A DNA stretch of 64,000 nt from Gonatopus flavifemur. Lineage: Eukaryota; Arthropoda; Insecta; Hymenoptera; Dryinidae. The stretch covers positions 24,434,001 through 24,498,000 of the forward strand of contig JAFFJZ010000006.1 of the NCBI GenBank assembly GCA_018340375.1, in the 5' to 3' direction. Of this stretch, positions 48,021 through 62,114 are shown in pieces. The notes below the pieces were generated by a model. The model saw only the letters and a list, made by a program, of their open reading frames with translations, searched no databases and was not told the origin of the DNA. The translations under genes were made by a program, and so were the position numbers. Every line of letters begins with the position of its first letter. Positions within the stretch are counted from its first letter, which is position 1.

Positions 48021-49639
48021 CCATTGTTGCCAACCCTTTTACTTTGACTCTTGGATTATTATTGCACCACTCTTCCACTTTTCTCGCGGGCTCTTATATG
48101 TGTTTACTTTCTCTTCATCGTCTCATCGTTAACGAACGAAACAAAACAGTACAATATATGGTGATGATTCCCCCGCGTTATATATTTCATTACATTTTGT
48201 CTACTCTCTATTTTTTCTTAATACGATTCTTTAAGGGGATACTAGCACCAGGACGTTACACGGTTGTTCGTATTGGTCCGTTCATTCAAAAACTGCGGTG
48301 TAGATTCGTACAAGATGAGTTTCTCAAAATTCTTCCTGCTCCACAGAATCTATGTTTTTTCTAATTTTTTAAATAAACTGAACAATACAGAATTGATCTT
48401 ATTGAAAATGTATTCAAATGTTGCTGGAGTTTCAATCGTTTATTGAAACCAATTAACAATCGAATAACATAATATTCAACTATTGAAGTCCAAAAATCTT
48501 GCAGTATATCATTTCAACGATGTTTCCAGTGACAAAGAGTTGATTTGAGGAGGAAGTAGTTAACGATGATTTATCAAAATGATTGAGCAATCGAATACTC
48601 AGCTATGACATATCCAAAATCTTGCATTCTATTCTTTAAATAAGAACAATTCAACAGGTTTTGAGATTATTGAAATTTTTTGGAGAAATCTCACTCGAAA
48701 AATTTCACGAGTGTTCTGATGCTAGGATATCAAGGGAATACCAGTGCCACCACGAGACAAATTTTAGGCAGAAAAGTGGATGATGCGACAAAGCAAAGCA
48801 TAAATATCCGTACTTATTGAACGATACACGAGAGATTCGTTGTTTATAATATGCAATTCCCATGATAATCCACAATATGTTCGTTGGCTTTTGGTTATCC
48901 ACCCACATAACGGGAGAATACAATTCTACACGTTGGAAGGAACAGGGACGGTTGAAATCTAACTGTAAGGTACAAAAATAAAATTTTAAAAGACAAAGTT
49001 TGCCGCATGTGGGCGAAGAAATCATCAGGAAAGATTTTCTTTTTCTCATTTATTTGTTCTTAAACTATTTCGGAGAGTAGCATAAACTACATCGAATCGA
49101 ATAAAGGGGAAACAGGTCATGGAAGGAAAGATCAAGGTTGGAAAACAGCAAACAGATCGTTGAAAAAACGTCCAATGTGGGACTGGAGAAACAATAATAA
49201 AGTCGGTGTAAAAAGGGGAGAAATTGAAGGGAGTTATCCTAAACCACACAGTTTCAAGACCGATTATCCGACAGTAAACTTGGTAACCTACTAAACTAGA
49301 CACTCCCTAAATCCGAGCTACGTTTATAAGTAATTGTTCACCGTTGTTTTATGGCGGAGAGAAAGGTTAAAAGCACAAACTTATCTTGACATTTGGCTGC
49401 GAAAAATTGGGGAAGTGATATTCTTAGATAACATTTGATATACTCGAAATTAGGTGAGCTATTATTTTGGAAATATTTTTGTTCATCTTGAATTAAATGA
49501 AAGTGAAAAGCGTTGGGAAAATTTATACTTAGAAATCTGGATGAATCTTCGATATTTACTGGAATACAGGAGAGGTTGAAAAATTCCATCGTTTTGACAA
49601 ATTATTATTTTGTCAAATTTTTTTATTTATAAGTAATAA
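48021..49639. other. Spacer between l(2)gl and RpL38
   Basis: No gene is recognised. A single arm of the GTTGCTGGAGTTTCAATCG repeat family sits near 48420-48445. The high end should carry the short RpL38 3' UTR below 49640. Confidence 0.4.
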
Positions 49640-51734
<2,095 letters not shown>

Positions 51735-51960
51735 TATGAAAACTTGGTAGGGTTCGCGGAGATTCCTGAAACAATTGGAAACATTAATTTATAAAAGTTT
51801 CAAGAAATATAAAATGAATGTGTAAAATGGGATGACGAATTTGAACTTACGATTAATATTTGGATGTAATTATCACGGATGGTTATAAGAATCACTGGAT
51901 GATTCTAAAACATTCGTAATTGCATGAACTTGACGTGAAAAAGAATACCGGAAAGAGAAG
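51735..51960 (-). promoter_or_regulatory. RpL38: RpL38 5' leader: probable 5'TOP start and leader intron
   Basis: A pyrimidine tract ACTTCTCTTTCCGG on the coding strand (51963-51949) resembles the terminal oligopyrimidine start of ribosomal protein mRNAs. A donor ATC|GTAAGT ends the leader exon at 51851, and a TTGTTTCAG acceptor opens the next at 51765, 31 bases before the ATG. The intron would be 85 nt. TOP starts permit growth-dependent (TOR) translation control; this is inferred from the class. Confidence 0.55.
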
Positions 51961-52389
51961 TTGTGTTTCACATTGTGTCGGTGCTAAACAGGATTAAGGT
52001 GCACCCTCATGGACCAGAATTTTTAGAGTATCCTTTCATGAGTCAGAATTTTCTAGGGATTTTTGGGGATTTCTGAGAAGTTACTATTTACGAACCAATG
52101 GGGGACATCGATACTTATTTGACATACTTACTTCACTTATGTAAATTTTAGTGCTTGGATTTTCTATGCAACTATATCTCTTTGGAACTATAATATACTG
52201 GACTACGCTTTTTCTCAATTTTCTATAGTATGGTCCAGTCAAAAAACAAGCTAAAAGAGAGTAAGAGAGAGATCCGACAAATTGGGGCAGGGGGTCTCTT
52301 CCTAATACATAGTATTTGAAGAGAGAAAGGAGAAGGATTGGGTGAATTTGACTCTCTTTTGATCGTACAATCGGTAGTATACGAGAAGT

Positions 52390-52830
52390 TCGAATGGCAC
52401 TCAAGCTCGACTGGCGTTAGCCCGACCGGATTATAACCCGAATGACAGTCGACCCGACTAGTTATAAAAGTATAATCAAATAAAATGGAAAATTAATCGA
52501 AATCAAAGCTTATTCAACCTTTTAGTGTAAAGATGTATAGATTAAGGGTTAATTACGCTTTGATTTCGATTAATTTTCCATTTGATTTAATTATATTTTT
52601 ATAATTAGTCGGGTCAACTGTCATTCGGGGTAGACCTACGTTGTCCCGGAGGTCCGTTAGTCCGAAATTGGCTTGTTGGTTAAAAACTAGTAGTTTTTAG
52701 GGAAATTACTAGAAAATACTATTTTCCAACTGATCAGAAAAGTTCGGGCTAACGGACCTTCGGGACAACGAAGGTCTAACTCATTCGGGTTCATTACCAG
52801 TCGGGCTTCTCGCATACTAACGTACAATCA
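52390..52830. mobile_element. Compound palindrome upstream of RpL38
   Basis: Two inverted repeats stand side by side: 52437-52510 with 52548-52630 (GAAAATTAATCGAAATCAAA and complement), and 52631-52667 with 52745-52785 (TTGTCCCGGAGGTCCGTTAG and complement). Outer sequences near 52374-52398 and 52797-52830 are also complementary. It looks like a foldback transposon or nested pair. Confidence 0.6.
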
Positions 52831-52838
52831 ACTATACG

Positions 52839-54162
52839 GGGTGTTTACGGCAAATGATCGGTTCAGGTTTATCCCTAGACAGAATTGATCGGATAAGTGC
52901 ACTGACGGATCATGATCCGTCCCAGGGGGCATAATCTCGAATAGCAAATTTTCAAACGGATTTCAGCGCCGCCATACGGTAGTACAGTGAACTATTTTAC
53001 ATGTATACACTAACACTCATTCAAAAATCGGTGTGATTTGTTCATTATTTGTGCTAGTTGCATCTATGGCGAATAATTCACTGTACTACCGTACGGCAGC
53101 GCTGAAATCCGTTTGAGAATGTTGCATTTGAGATTATGCCCCCTGATCCGTCCTGTGGTCCTGTCTTACAAGTCATTGCTGGCTATAACGTGAACGCGTT
53201 CAATGGCATTCTACGGATGAAAATTCAATTTTCTCAAGCTTTGTGAACATTAATATAAAATAATATTTGAAATAATTTGTCACTTTGAAACATTGATTTT
53301 ATTTATTTAGTAGTAATTCACTTTATTGCCACAAAAGCAATACATAAAAATTATTATTATTTTTTTTTTTAACACGCAGAGCTGCGTAAATGCCTACACT
53401 CCATAAAAGAAGTTTGACATAAAAATTATCTTAATTTATTTTGTAAATTTAAGGTTAGAACTCCTTTCATAATAAACAATCAAGTATTTGCATCAATAGT
53501 GGCTCAACAAAACAATTTGAAGTTACTTTTTAGCATGAAGATGATAATTTGTACCTTCGAATTTTATAAATATTAATTAATGCCACCTAATTATCTTTCA
53601 CTTCCAGTTTTCCGCTTTGTTTCATAAAGATACGTTAACACCGCCTTGCAGGGGGCTTCAACTCTATAGGATGACCCCAAATCACATTTTAATTCAGGAC
53701 AAGTTCCCTAGCATGATGGCGCTTCGATCGTATTGAATCCAGGTAACCTCAAAATTATGCCGATCAATGTTAATTTTGAAACATCAACAGTATTTCAACA
53801 ACAAAGTGTGAACAACAATTCTAAAAACAAATTAGAGTTTTTAATATGTAATTTGGCTTTAGAATTTTCTGATTTTCGCACTTTATTGTTGAAATACTAT
53901 TGATGTTTCAAAATCAGAATAATTTTGAGGTTAACCTGCTACACGAGGTCGCCATATTGATTTTGAGTTCACATCAAAGAACCCGTTTAAGAGGGCGCAG
54001 AAATCAGTCCGAATTTATTTTACTTTTATAACGTTGAGTTACACCCCCCTGCCGCCTTGTAAGACAGGACAGGATCACTGATCCGATCAATTCTAGAAAT
54101 TTTCGTAATTGAGTACCACTGTCTAGGGATAAACCTGAACCGATCATTTGCCGTGAACACCC
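52839..54162. mobile_element. 1.3 kb DNA-transposon derivative with about 40 bp terminal inverted repeats
   Basis: The left end GGGTGTTTACGGCAAATGAT and the right end ATCATTTGCCGTGAACACCC are complementary, and the match runs on through GGTTTATCCCTAGACA. ACG flanks both ends and may be a 3-bp target duplication. Inside are two further inverted repeats (52915-52997 with 53060-53155; 53741-53810 with 53870-53945). No transposase frame was seen, so it is non-autonomous. Confidence 0.72.
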
Positions 54163-55029
54163 ACGACTTCTGACCGCGTTGATCTAGGGAGAACTCATTC
54201 TAGTATGTCATAGAGTTCATTGGGTAGATTCCAATAGAACCGAAAGACAGTTGGCTCGATGCGCGATGGATAGAAAAAAAATGTCCAATGAGCCAAAGTT
54301 TTGCAGGATTTGAAAAAATTTTCATAATTTTTCAGAGTTTGTCAGATTTTTTCAGGTTTTTTCATTGAAATTCGGAGGTTTTCAGTGAAATGCAGGGAAA
54401 TTTTCAGGGAAGTCTCTTTTACCGGGAAGATCTCAGATTGATAATGGAAACTTTTGAAAATAATTCGCTTCCGAATGTTTTCCGTTCATTCCCACTTTTC
54501 GACTAGGCTTCATTTTTTTTACTTTTTTCTTCAATTGAGCCCGTATGGAAATATTTCGCTGAAAAATGTCTGTAAAACTATGAAAAATCTCTGAAAAAAA
54601 AGGACAAAATGCTGAGAAACTCTGACAAACTCTGAGAATCTCTGAAATTTTGATGAGAAATCTAATATTTTTGGGACATTCTTTACAGACTTTTTTCAGA
54701 CTGTTTTCAGAGTTTCTCAGAGTTTTTTCATTCTTTTTCAGAGAAATAGTAACGAAATTGCACTCTGAAAAAACTCTGACAAAACTCTGATGGATTGCTA
54801 ACATTTTTCTGACTTTCAGAAAAAAATTAAAAAATTTTCAAACACTTTTTCACACATGATATTTGAATACGGCATATGAATGTATTTATTGAATTTCAAG
54901 ATTTTTCAATAATCAGAAAAACGTCAACAATTTGTTAGAGTTTTTTCATTTTTTTCAGAGATTTTTCATAGTTTTGCAGACATTTTTCAGCGAAATATTT
55001 CCATACGGGAGGGTCCCCATTAGTACCGG

Positions 55030-55345
55030 GATTATCCGTATAACCGGAAATTCGGTTGATTATCCGTATGTGTGAACATAGTCCGGATCTTCGGATACTT
55101 GGATACCTTATTCAGATATTCGTGAATTCGAACATCCGGGTATCCGAAATTAACGTGATGTATTCACTTGAGGCAGAAGCGATAGAGATTCATTCATTTT
55201 CGCAATTGAAAATACATTACAAAAATGAAGCAATTGAAACGGATTATCAGCTAATCCGAATATCCGGATATTGATGTCATCCGAATAACCGGATCATTTA
55301 TACGATTTTTTGGATATTCGAATATCCGGATATCCGGAGTCGCGT
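55030..55345. repeat. CCGGATAT-rich repeat block
   Basis: Words such as ATCCGGATAT, TATCCGAATA and AACCGGA recur on both strands at both ends of this 300 bp block. The middle is ordinary sequence. It may be another diverged inverted-repeat element. Confidence 0.45.
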
Positions 55346-55367
55346 CACAGTCACGTCAAGGATCGCA

Positions 55368-55610
55368 GAAAAAAGTCGGAATTTTGAAAATCTAAAAATA
55401 ATACTGGGTGATAGGGCTTGCAAAATGAATATCAGTATCCGTTTACCATTTTTTTCTAGGATCCATAGTTTTCGGAAAAGAATAGGAAGTCTTCATTTTT
55501 TCCCTCGGAAATTATGGATCTTAGAAAAAAATGGTAAAAAGATACAGCTATTCTTTTTTCAAGCCCTATCATCCAGTATTTTTAGATTTTCGAAATTCCA
55601 ACTTTTTTTC
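55368..55610. mobile_element. 243-bp near-perfect hairpin element
   Basis: The left arm (GGAATTTTGAAAATCTAAAA, then TACTGGGTGATAGGGCTTG) pairs with the right arm (CAAGCCCTATCATCCAGTA, then TTTTTAGATTTTCGAAATTC). A second inner stem joins CCATTTTTTTCTAGGATCCA to TGGATCTTAGAAAAAAATGG. Nearly the whole element is double-stranded when folded. Confidence 0.7.
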
Positions 55611-56394
55611 ACCCTTTAACGTGATCGCTTTTACCGCTTTCCGAGCGCCTAAGTGATTATTGAATTTGGACCCTCAATTGTATTCGTACCAACGACGATT
55701 TCAACATAAAATTTGTAAAGCCCATTTGAGAACCAGCAAAGTACTGTACAAAGGAATGAAGGGAAAGTTGAAAAGTGAACCCTGGTGGAAAAATTTATGT
55801 GAATATTTCAAAGGACTTCACAGGTGTTCATATTTTTTTAAAAAGTTTCATTTTTCGTCAGGCAAATCCAGAGTTTTCAAAGATATTTAGAGAAATTTTC
55901 AGTGCAAATTGTGTCCAATAATCACAATTTTTTTTAGAATTTTTCAAAAATTTTCAGAGTTCAACAAAATTTTCATGAATTTTCAGTTTTTAAGATTCTT
56001 TCAGGTCTTTTCAGAATTTTTCATTGAGACTCAGAGGTTTTCAGTGAAATGCAGAGAAATTTTCAGAGAAATTTTTTTTTTGCCAGAGAAATTTGTGAAA
56101 AATGTTTGAATCCGATCGATTTAGTGAAATTTTGATAATTTCAAAGAGGGACTAAAGATCGATGATCGAATAGCTACTCATCCAGAGAACTGGAAGGTTT
56201 GTGAATATCTCATTTCATTTGAATCCCTCCTGATATTCAGTACAAAATGTTGGAAAAATTCGGCGAAAAAGTAGAACAAAAACTACTATGAAACGGAAAC
56301 AAACAGTGGTTTCTTTCTGTTTTGTTGTGGTTTTATTTCGGTTTCTTTCCGAACCTTCCCAACATTTCCAATGAGGTTCCTGATAACACATGAA

Positions 56395-56855
56395 AAATTT
56401 TTTCTCACACACAAGAATAGAATTCTTCAAGAACTCTTTTCGAACTAATGAATTCATGAAGAGCTCTGTAAGAATTCAATGTTTGGGGCATGAACGAGTT
56501 TTTTGAGAATACACTGTAAAGAATATACTTCCTAAATTGCCAAAGAAGTTTGGCAGTTTTTTACACAAACTTTTTTTGTAAATTACCAAACAAAAGTTTG
56601 TAAACATTCAAAAAATTTTGTGATTTCACGAAGATTTTTGAAAATTCACAAACTTTTGTTCGGCAATTTACAAAAAAGGTTCGGAAATTATTTTTCCAAA
56701 CCAAGTTTGTAAATTTCCAAGCATTTTTGTTTGGAATTCAACAAATTTTTTTTACAGTGTACTCAAACAATACTTTCAACATTCTCAAGCCAAAGATTTG
56801 TTAGTTCGAAAAGAGTTCTTGAACAATTCTATTCTTGTTTTTGAAAAACAATTCT
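56395..56855. mobile_element. Foldback element carrying an inserted CACNG MITE
   Basis: Outer arms at about 56413-56450 and 56800-56842 are complementary (AAGAACTCTTTTCGAACTAA and TTAGTTCGAAAAGAGTTCTT). The MITE at 56512-56759 lies in the loop. Confidence 0.6.
56512..56759. mobile_element. CACNG-end hairpin MITE, copy 5, TA target
   Basis: The ends CACTGTAAAGAATATACTTC and AATTTTTTTTACAGTG are flanked by TA. The interior is a series of short complementary blocks such as ACAAACTTTTTTTGTAAATT. Confidence 0.72.
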
Positions 56856-57160
56856 TCGTGTTTATCTGGGGTATCCGGAGAGACTTATTCACTCCAAGAA
56901 ATGGCTCGTCAAGTACTTTTCATGATAAAAATATTAAAAATACTTTATTCATATACATTATTATACATTTTCTCTCATTCAATCAACAACTAATTTATCC
57001 TTCAAATACACCTTATTTATAGCGCTTCGTAATAACTCCACGAGAATGATCACTGACGAGCTCTATCAGCTCATTATCAAATATACTGAGCCAGCAACGT
57101 CCTTGTTGTCGTAATTCTGAACTGAATTTCTGAGATCACGAAAAATGAGAAAAAGAAAAG

Positions 57161-57178
57161 AGAGAGAGAGAGAGAGAG
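57161..57178. repeat. (GA)n microsatellite downstream of the lipocalin
   Basis: About nine GA units lie about 95 bases beyond the lipocalin stop, in its probable 3' UTR. Confidence 0.7.
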
Positions 57179-57272
57179 TAACAAAAACAGATTACATCGC
57201 AAACGACTGCCTTTCGTCATTGTTTTTTTTATGAATTTGTTGTTGTTATCACTAGCACGGGAAGTAACGTTA

Positions 57273-59621
57273 TCACTTGTGCGATCGTTTGTGTTTCCTC
57301 TTGAGAGGGTGTCTTCTCGCGGCGTTGCTCTTTCTGATCTCGTTCACCACAAATGGATGCAACAAGTCCGTGTCAGGAATATTCGTTTGATTACAATTTT
57401 TTTGATCCATGGGAAACATGTATTCCAAATCGATATCGTACCTATCGAACAAAAAAACCAATTTGAATTCGTTGATCTTTGAATTTTCTCCCACACCTCT
57501 TACCTTGGTAATTTTTCACGGAGATAGGAAATCACATTCGTCCCGAGAGTTTCTTCCCGACTCATTATAAAACTCGACAAATAACGAGGGCTTTTACTTT
57601 TCTCCGCGCAATGCATCAGCAAAGCCCATGATTTGTAATCCGAATCCAACACGTAGGTATTGTAAACACCTTCGTCTGAAATTTCATACCAAAATTGTAC
57701 CGTCGAGTTCGAAGCTACTGTTTCTTAAAAAAGTTTCACAATTGTTTTTTTTTTCACTCACATGGATATTCAGCGTGAATCCAATGAGCAGGGGATTCGG
57801 GCGCAGGTATTTTCCATGTAATGTTACCAACGAGGAGTTCATTGATCGGATCATCTGTGAAGCTGTAAGTGAAGTTCATGGTAACTTCCGCGTTTTCGGG
57901 TGATACAGAAAGTTCTGCTCTCATGCATCTATAAGCCAAAGCTTCTTCTGAACTAGCATAGTATTGTACTATATACCATGAACCAAGGAACTGTAACGAA
58001 TCAATTTTTATTCGTTTGGAAAAATTCAAATCCATCCATTATATCGAATCTGAAACTATCGCTATCTATTCTGTATTCGTATTCATTTCGCGTCTAGATG
58101 TTAAGTATTGTATAACGGTGTTCAGGTCAAACGGTTGTAACCAGATCTGATACGTCCAACGCTGTATCGTTTACAATAATCTCAATCTTAGACGAATCTC
58201 GTAGTTTCAAAACCCAAATTCTTATCTCTTTGCAAAATTCTCAGTTCTTTCAATGCAGCAATTTTTCTAACTTGGGGTCAAATGAACTTGGTGAGGACAT
58301 GTCGGTGACCTTTCACTTTTCTTTGTAGTACTAAAGTGAACGGGATATTTCTACAGCATTTCTCTGGTTAGAAAAATCCATTGATTCTCATTGAATCTCA
58401 TCCAGCGATTTTTCAATGAGATTTAGTCAGAAGAATGAATTCTTTCAATACGAATTTGATTGAATCTCGGACAATGTTCTGAACAGATTTCATGAAATTT
58501 CATTCCTCAGATTCAATAGATTCTTTTAACCAGGTTTATAAACAAACGTTTGTCATTTTATTAACAATCTAAATTAAATCGAATTGGATAATACAGACTC
58601 GGGATCAGTGATCTCAGAAGAATTGATTCCTCTTTATACAATTTATATTGAATTTGAATCGAGATTATATACAAAAATCAAGCAGGGTTCAAAAAATTGT
58701 ATATAATTTCGATTCTTTTCAGATCGCTCATCTGTAACCCAGAAGACCTCAATGTCGATCAATTCTCATTGCGAAAAAATGCAATATCACGATAATCGCA
58801 TTTTTTTTCTAGTTTGTTGCGAAAACTTTTGACGCTGTGAGTTACATGTTATCGTGTCGAGTTGGAGAAACAAAAATTAGAACAACCATTATCTGAATGA
58901 AGTCATCGCATTAATTTGATCAAGGTAATTGGATTAATGATTTTTGAAAGCGTTAATCCCTCCGCTTCGTTCAACCGAATTGCATAGCGAGAATTTCAAG
59001 CGTTATAAAGGAAATTTCAAACAGTCTGTCATTATTTATACCCTCTCGAATGTTGAATCTTCTATTATCAATTTGAATGAATGTGAATGTACACATGTTT
59101 TGAAGATATATCTCTAAGGTATTAATTGTCACTTCTTCAAGTGTATACCAAAACTAAAATAACTTTTCTTTAAATACCGTATTGCGATCTATAAATATAT
59201 TCACTTGTCCGATGATGCCTTTGAAAGAAAGTCTGCAATCTTTATAATCTCTCCTTCATTCGAGTATGAATCATTGAATGTCGATGAATGCAAAAACATG
59301 AAAGTTTACCGCATCCCCCTTCTATTCTACGCATCATCTCATTTTTAATTTTCTGTAAATATTTGATTCGTTCTTGCGCTGTTTAGAATGATATTTATAG
59401 AATTTTCTTTGAATTGTATTCATACATGTAAATTTATTGGACAAAAAAAATGATGCGAAAAAGTATACCTCTGAAATATCAAAATTTCTTATTCCTTTAA
59501 CTATGGGACACGTTTTATCTTCACGTATTCTCTTGCTTTCGGTACCATCGATGAGCGTACCAGCGAGCAGCAAGATTATTATAACCGAATGAAATTCCAA
59601 ACACCTCGTTCCCGGAGACAT
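57273..59621 (-). CDS. Secreted lipocalin (apolipoprotein D / Karl-like)
   Basis: Coding exons are 59621-59469, 57990-57762, 57675-57504 and 57441-57273, giving 240 aa with agreeing phases and GT-AG sites. A signal peptide (FHSVIIILLLAGTLIDG) precedes the mature protein. The first lipocalin motif is FLGSWYIVQYYASSEEALAY, the central strands include VTMNFTYSFTDDPINELLVG, and the second motif region is YNTYVLDSDYKSWALLMHC. Four cysteines (KTCP, YRCM, MHCA, KNCN) would form two disulfides, as in ApoD and insect lazarillo-type proteins, which bind small hydrophobic ligands. Several NxS/T sequons are present. The C-terminus is unusually basic (RRHPLKRKHKRSHK). An upstream in-frame Met exists, but this start gives the signal peptide. 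Confidence 0.9.
58363..58535. mobile_element. Inverted-repeat element in lipocalin intron 1
   Basis: The left end CTGGTTAGAAAAATCCATTG pairs with the right end CAATAGATTCTTTTAACCAG-type sequence, and TTGATTCTCATTGAATCTCA-like words recur inverted inside. Boundaries are approximate. Confidence 0.5.
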
Positions 59622-62114
59622 ATTCGTCGTGCATTCACAATCGTCCGGTTCATGGACACTCGGGTGAACTATTATAACGTGTATACACGGACGTTGGAAC
59701 TTCTTCGCCGTTGAAACTCCGACTGAGACCACGATCAACAAGCAAGAAGAGCAGACTCTCTCGCTTGTAACGACTATATTCTGTGTGTGTACATGAATAG
59801 AGGGGGTGGCCACTATCACGTTCCTCCCTTTGCATTCTTGCTGTTTTTTCTCTTATATTTTCAATCACTAACTTGTTCTGCACAACTCTGTACGTAGAAT
59901 CTTCATAACTGCACATCGACTTGGGTCAAGATCTCGTAGGTACGATAGGGAATACGATTATACAGGGTACCGTGGTGAAAAAGATCCCTTGAGTCCTATT
60001 AACAACAAAATAGAGGTGATAGAGGGAACAAAGTGTGTTTTTGTCAGAATCAAAAGTTATTGAAATTTAGGAGAAAAATATGTGGAAGATTAGCGAATCG
60101 AAGTCTCTGTATGAAATATTAAATCTTTGCGTTCGGTAATGGATAATTTAGTCCGAGAAACGCTTCATGTGAATGATTTATGATGTCCATGGAGAGAGAT
60201 ATGTATCCAATGATATAAAAAAATCATTAAAAAATCAACAATTCTCTAGCGGATCTGGGTGAACCGGCCAAAAATGTCGGTTACATTTTGGTGAAAAATC
60301 TTGGTTTTGGTAACTTGTTGATCGTTTAGGACATTTTTTTCAACAAAAATTCAACAAATCTCAATTTGGTGATTTTTTGGTTATTTTCTGGGTTTTTATC
60401 TCAAAAATACCAGAAAGATTTCAAAAACGGACTACATTTTTTGATGACCTTTGGGTGGCAGATTTGTTCAAAGCAACCTCGGTCACCAAATACGTCATTC
60501 TATGGTGAAAACCATCTGGGTAACCATTTTCTGACCAAATTTTTACCAAACCCAAGAAAATTGGTCACTTTGGAATTGATAAATCAATTCATTCCATTTT
60601 CACTTATGGATTCTCATAAGTGTCATCTCCTGAACTAAGGAATAAGTGTTTGGTTGTTTGCATCCGTTTCCATAGGATCAACTTCATTAAGAATATAAGG
60701 ATTATAATTATCTTCGGAAGTGATAGTGCCATAGAAACGAATGAAAACAAATGACACCTGTTCTCGTCGATTAGAGCGGAAAAATTTTCAAAATTATATT
60801 TAATGTTAAGATTTTTTCCAATCGGGGATTAAAAAATTGTTCTGAGGAGCTGAACCCAAAGCTGAACAATCTAGGCATCAGAGGCAAGGGTGGTTGACAA
60901 TATGATCGGTCAAGAAATCAACTTCGTCGATCCATTATTGATCATAGGCTGCGCTACGACTGGCCCTTCCATCAACCAATATTGCCTGAAGGACAAAACC
61001 TTCTAGCGCATGATTTAGAAAGAATCAATTCTTTTCTATAAAGAAAAACGTATCGAATTTTCATTAAAATTCGATAAAAATTCTTTCAAGATCGACCATC
61101 GCTTGCCCCAAGCATTAGGCAACCATAAAAGACAGTGGATTCGCATGTTGCACTGAGCACGGGTGGTAACTTGGCTCAGCTTGGGCAATAATTTTGCCTC
61201 AACTCGAGCGGCAGCTTGGTCCGGGGTATTCCCAGCGTGGGAAGATTAAAATGGCTCACCTTGTATACTGTTAGAAAAGTATGATCTTTCGAAGCGTTCA
61301 ATTAATCTTTCACTTGCTGGGATCTATCACTGTCGGAATGGTTTATTGAAAAATCTCGTTAATCAAACGGTTTATGGTTGGGAAGATTTATTTTTAAATC
61401 ATACAACTCCGTTGTTTCATTTTTAGAAAAAATTGATCGTATTATAAATCTGGTTAACGTGGGGTAAAGAATCGTGGAAGCATGAATCATTCTTGCACTT
61501 CACGAAACAAAGACATTGAATCCGATGTCAACATCGTTCCTGAAACTCATTACTATTTATGAAGCATTGTCCGAAATTGATTCTATAACCATTCACCGTC
61601 ACTGTGAATGATTCAATACCGAAATAAAATAAATTTTAAATAATTTTCTACAAGTGAGGAAAATTTTCTTTCACAAAGTTTGGAAATTTGGTTGTTTATT
61701 ATTATGAAAATATGTTGACAGGAAAAAAAGTACAACTGAGAACTGTGATCAGTTCTCATTTTATCTACAAGTAACTGTAATATTTTTATCACACATCCTT
61801 TTCCTCCTCTTATGTCGACCACGTTTATAGATTATATCATCAAGTTATTTATTGAATTTATAAGCAGTAAATCACACGTACGACAAAATGAAATCTCGTG
61901 AAACGAAAAATTCTGGAGAATAAAAAATAATAACCTCGATGTGTATTGTAAAAGTATAAATTCGATTTTATTAAATCCATTGAATTCGTATGAAAATGAT
62001 TTTTGATCATATAATAATCATAGTTCAAGAGATACATTGTATCATTATATATTGATTACCATCTACCTCATCCACACCTAAATGATTGTTGGCACTGAAA
62101 TCGCTGAGCATGTG
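59622..62114. other. Spacer upstream of the lipocalin, with dispersed repeat copy B
   Basis: The lipocalin promoter should lie just above 59621, and the 3' UTR of the coiled-coil gene just below 62115. Between them is repeat copy B at 60835-61260. ORFs at 60366-60638 (+) and 61613-61822 (-) are not recognisable genes. Confidence 0.45.
60835..61260. repeat. Dispersed repeat copy B, inverted relative to copy A
   Basis: Read on the minus strand it matches copy A at 38811-39050: TGCAACATG.GAATCCA, GTTGCCTAATGCTTGG, CAATATTGGTTG and GCGCAGCC in the same order. An extra hairpin (61030-61100, TCGAATTTTCATTAAAATTCGA) is inserted between two blocks of the alignment. Confidence 0.65.

Larger units (their letters stand above)
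54290..56110. repeat. TTTTCAGAG-rich repeat tract with embedded hairpins
   Basis: TTTTCAGAG, TTTCAGTGAAATGCAG and related words recur at 54300-54420 and 55880-56080, and complements appear at 54545-54800. An inverted repeat 54540-54600/54949-55009 (CCCGTATGGAAATATTTCGC and complement) and the 55368-55610 hairpin are embedded. Long open frames here (for example 54433-54804) come from the lack of stops in the repeat, not from a gene. Confidence 0.6.

Noticed and set aside
54433..54804. 123-codon minus-strand ORF with repeated Phe/Ser words
   Set aside because: It is the translation of the TTTTCAGAG repeat tract.
59622..59819. Upstream in-frame Met extending the lipocalin by 66 residues
   Set aside because: It would bury the signal peptide; the Met at 59621 gives a normal secreted lipocalin start.
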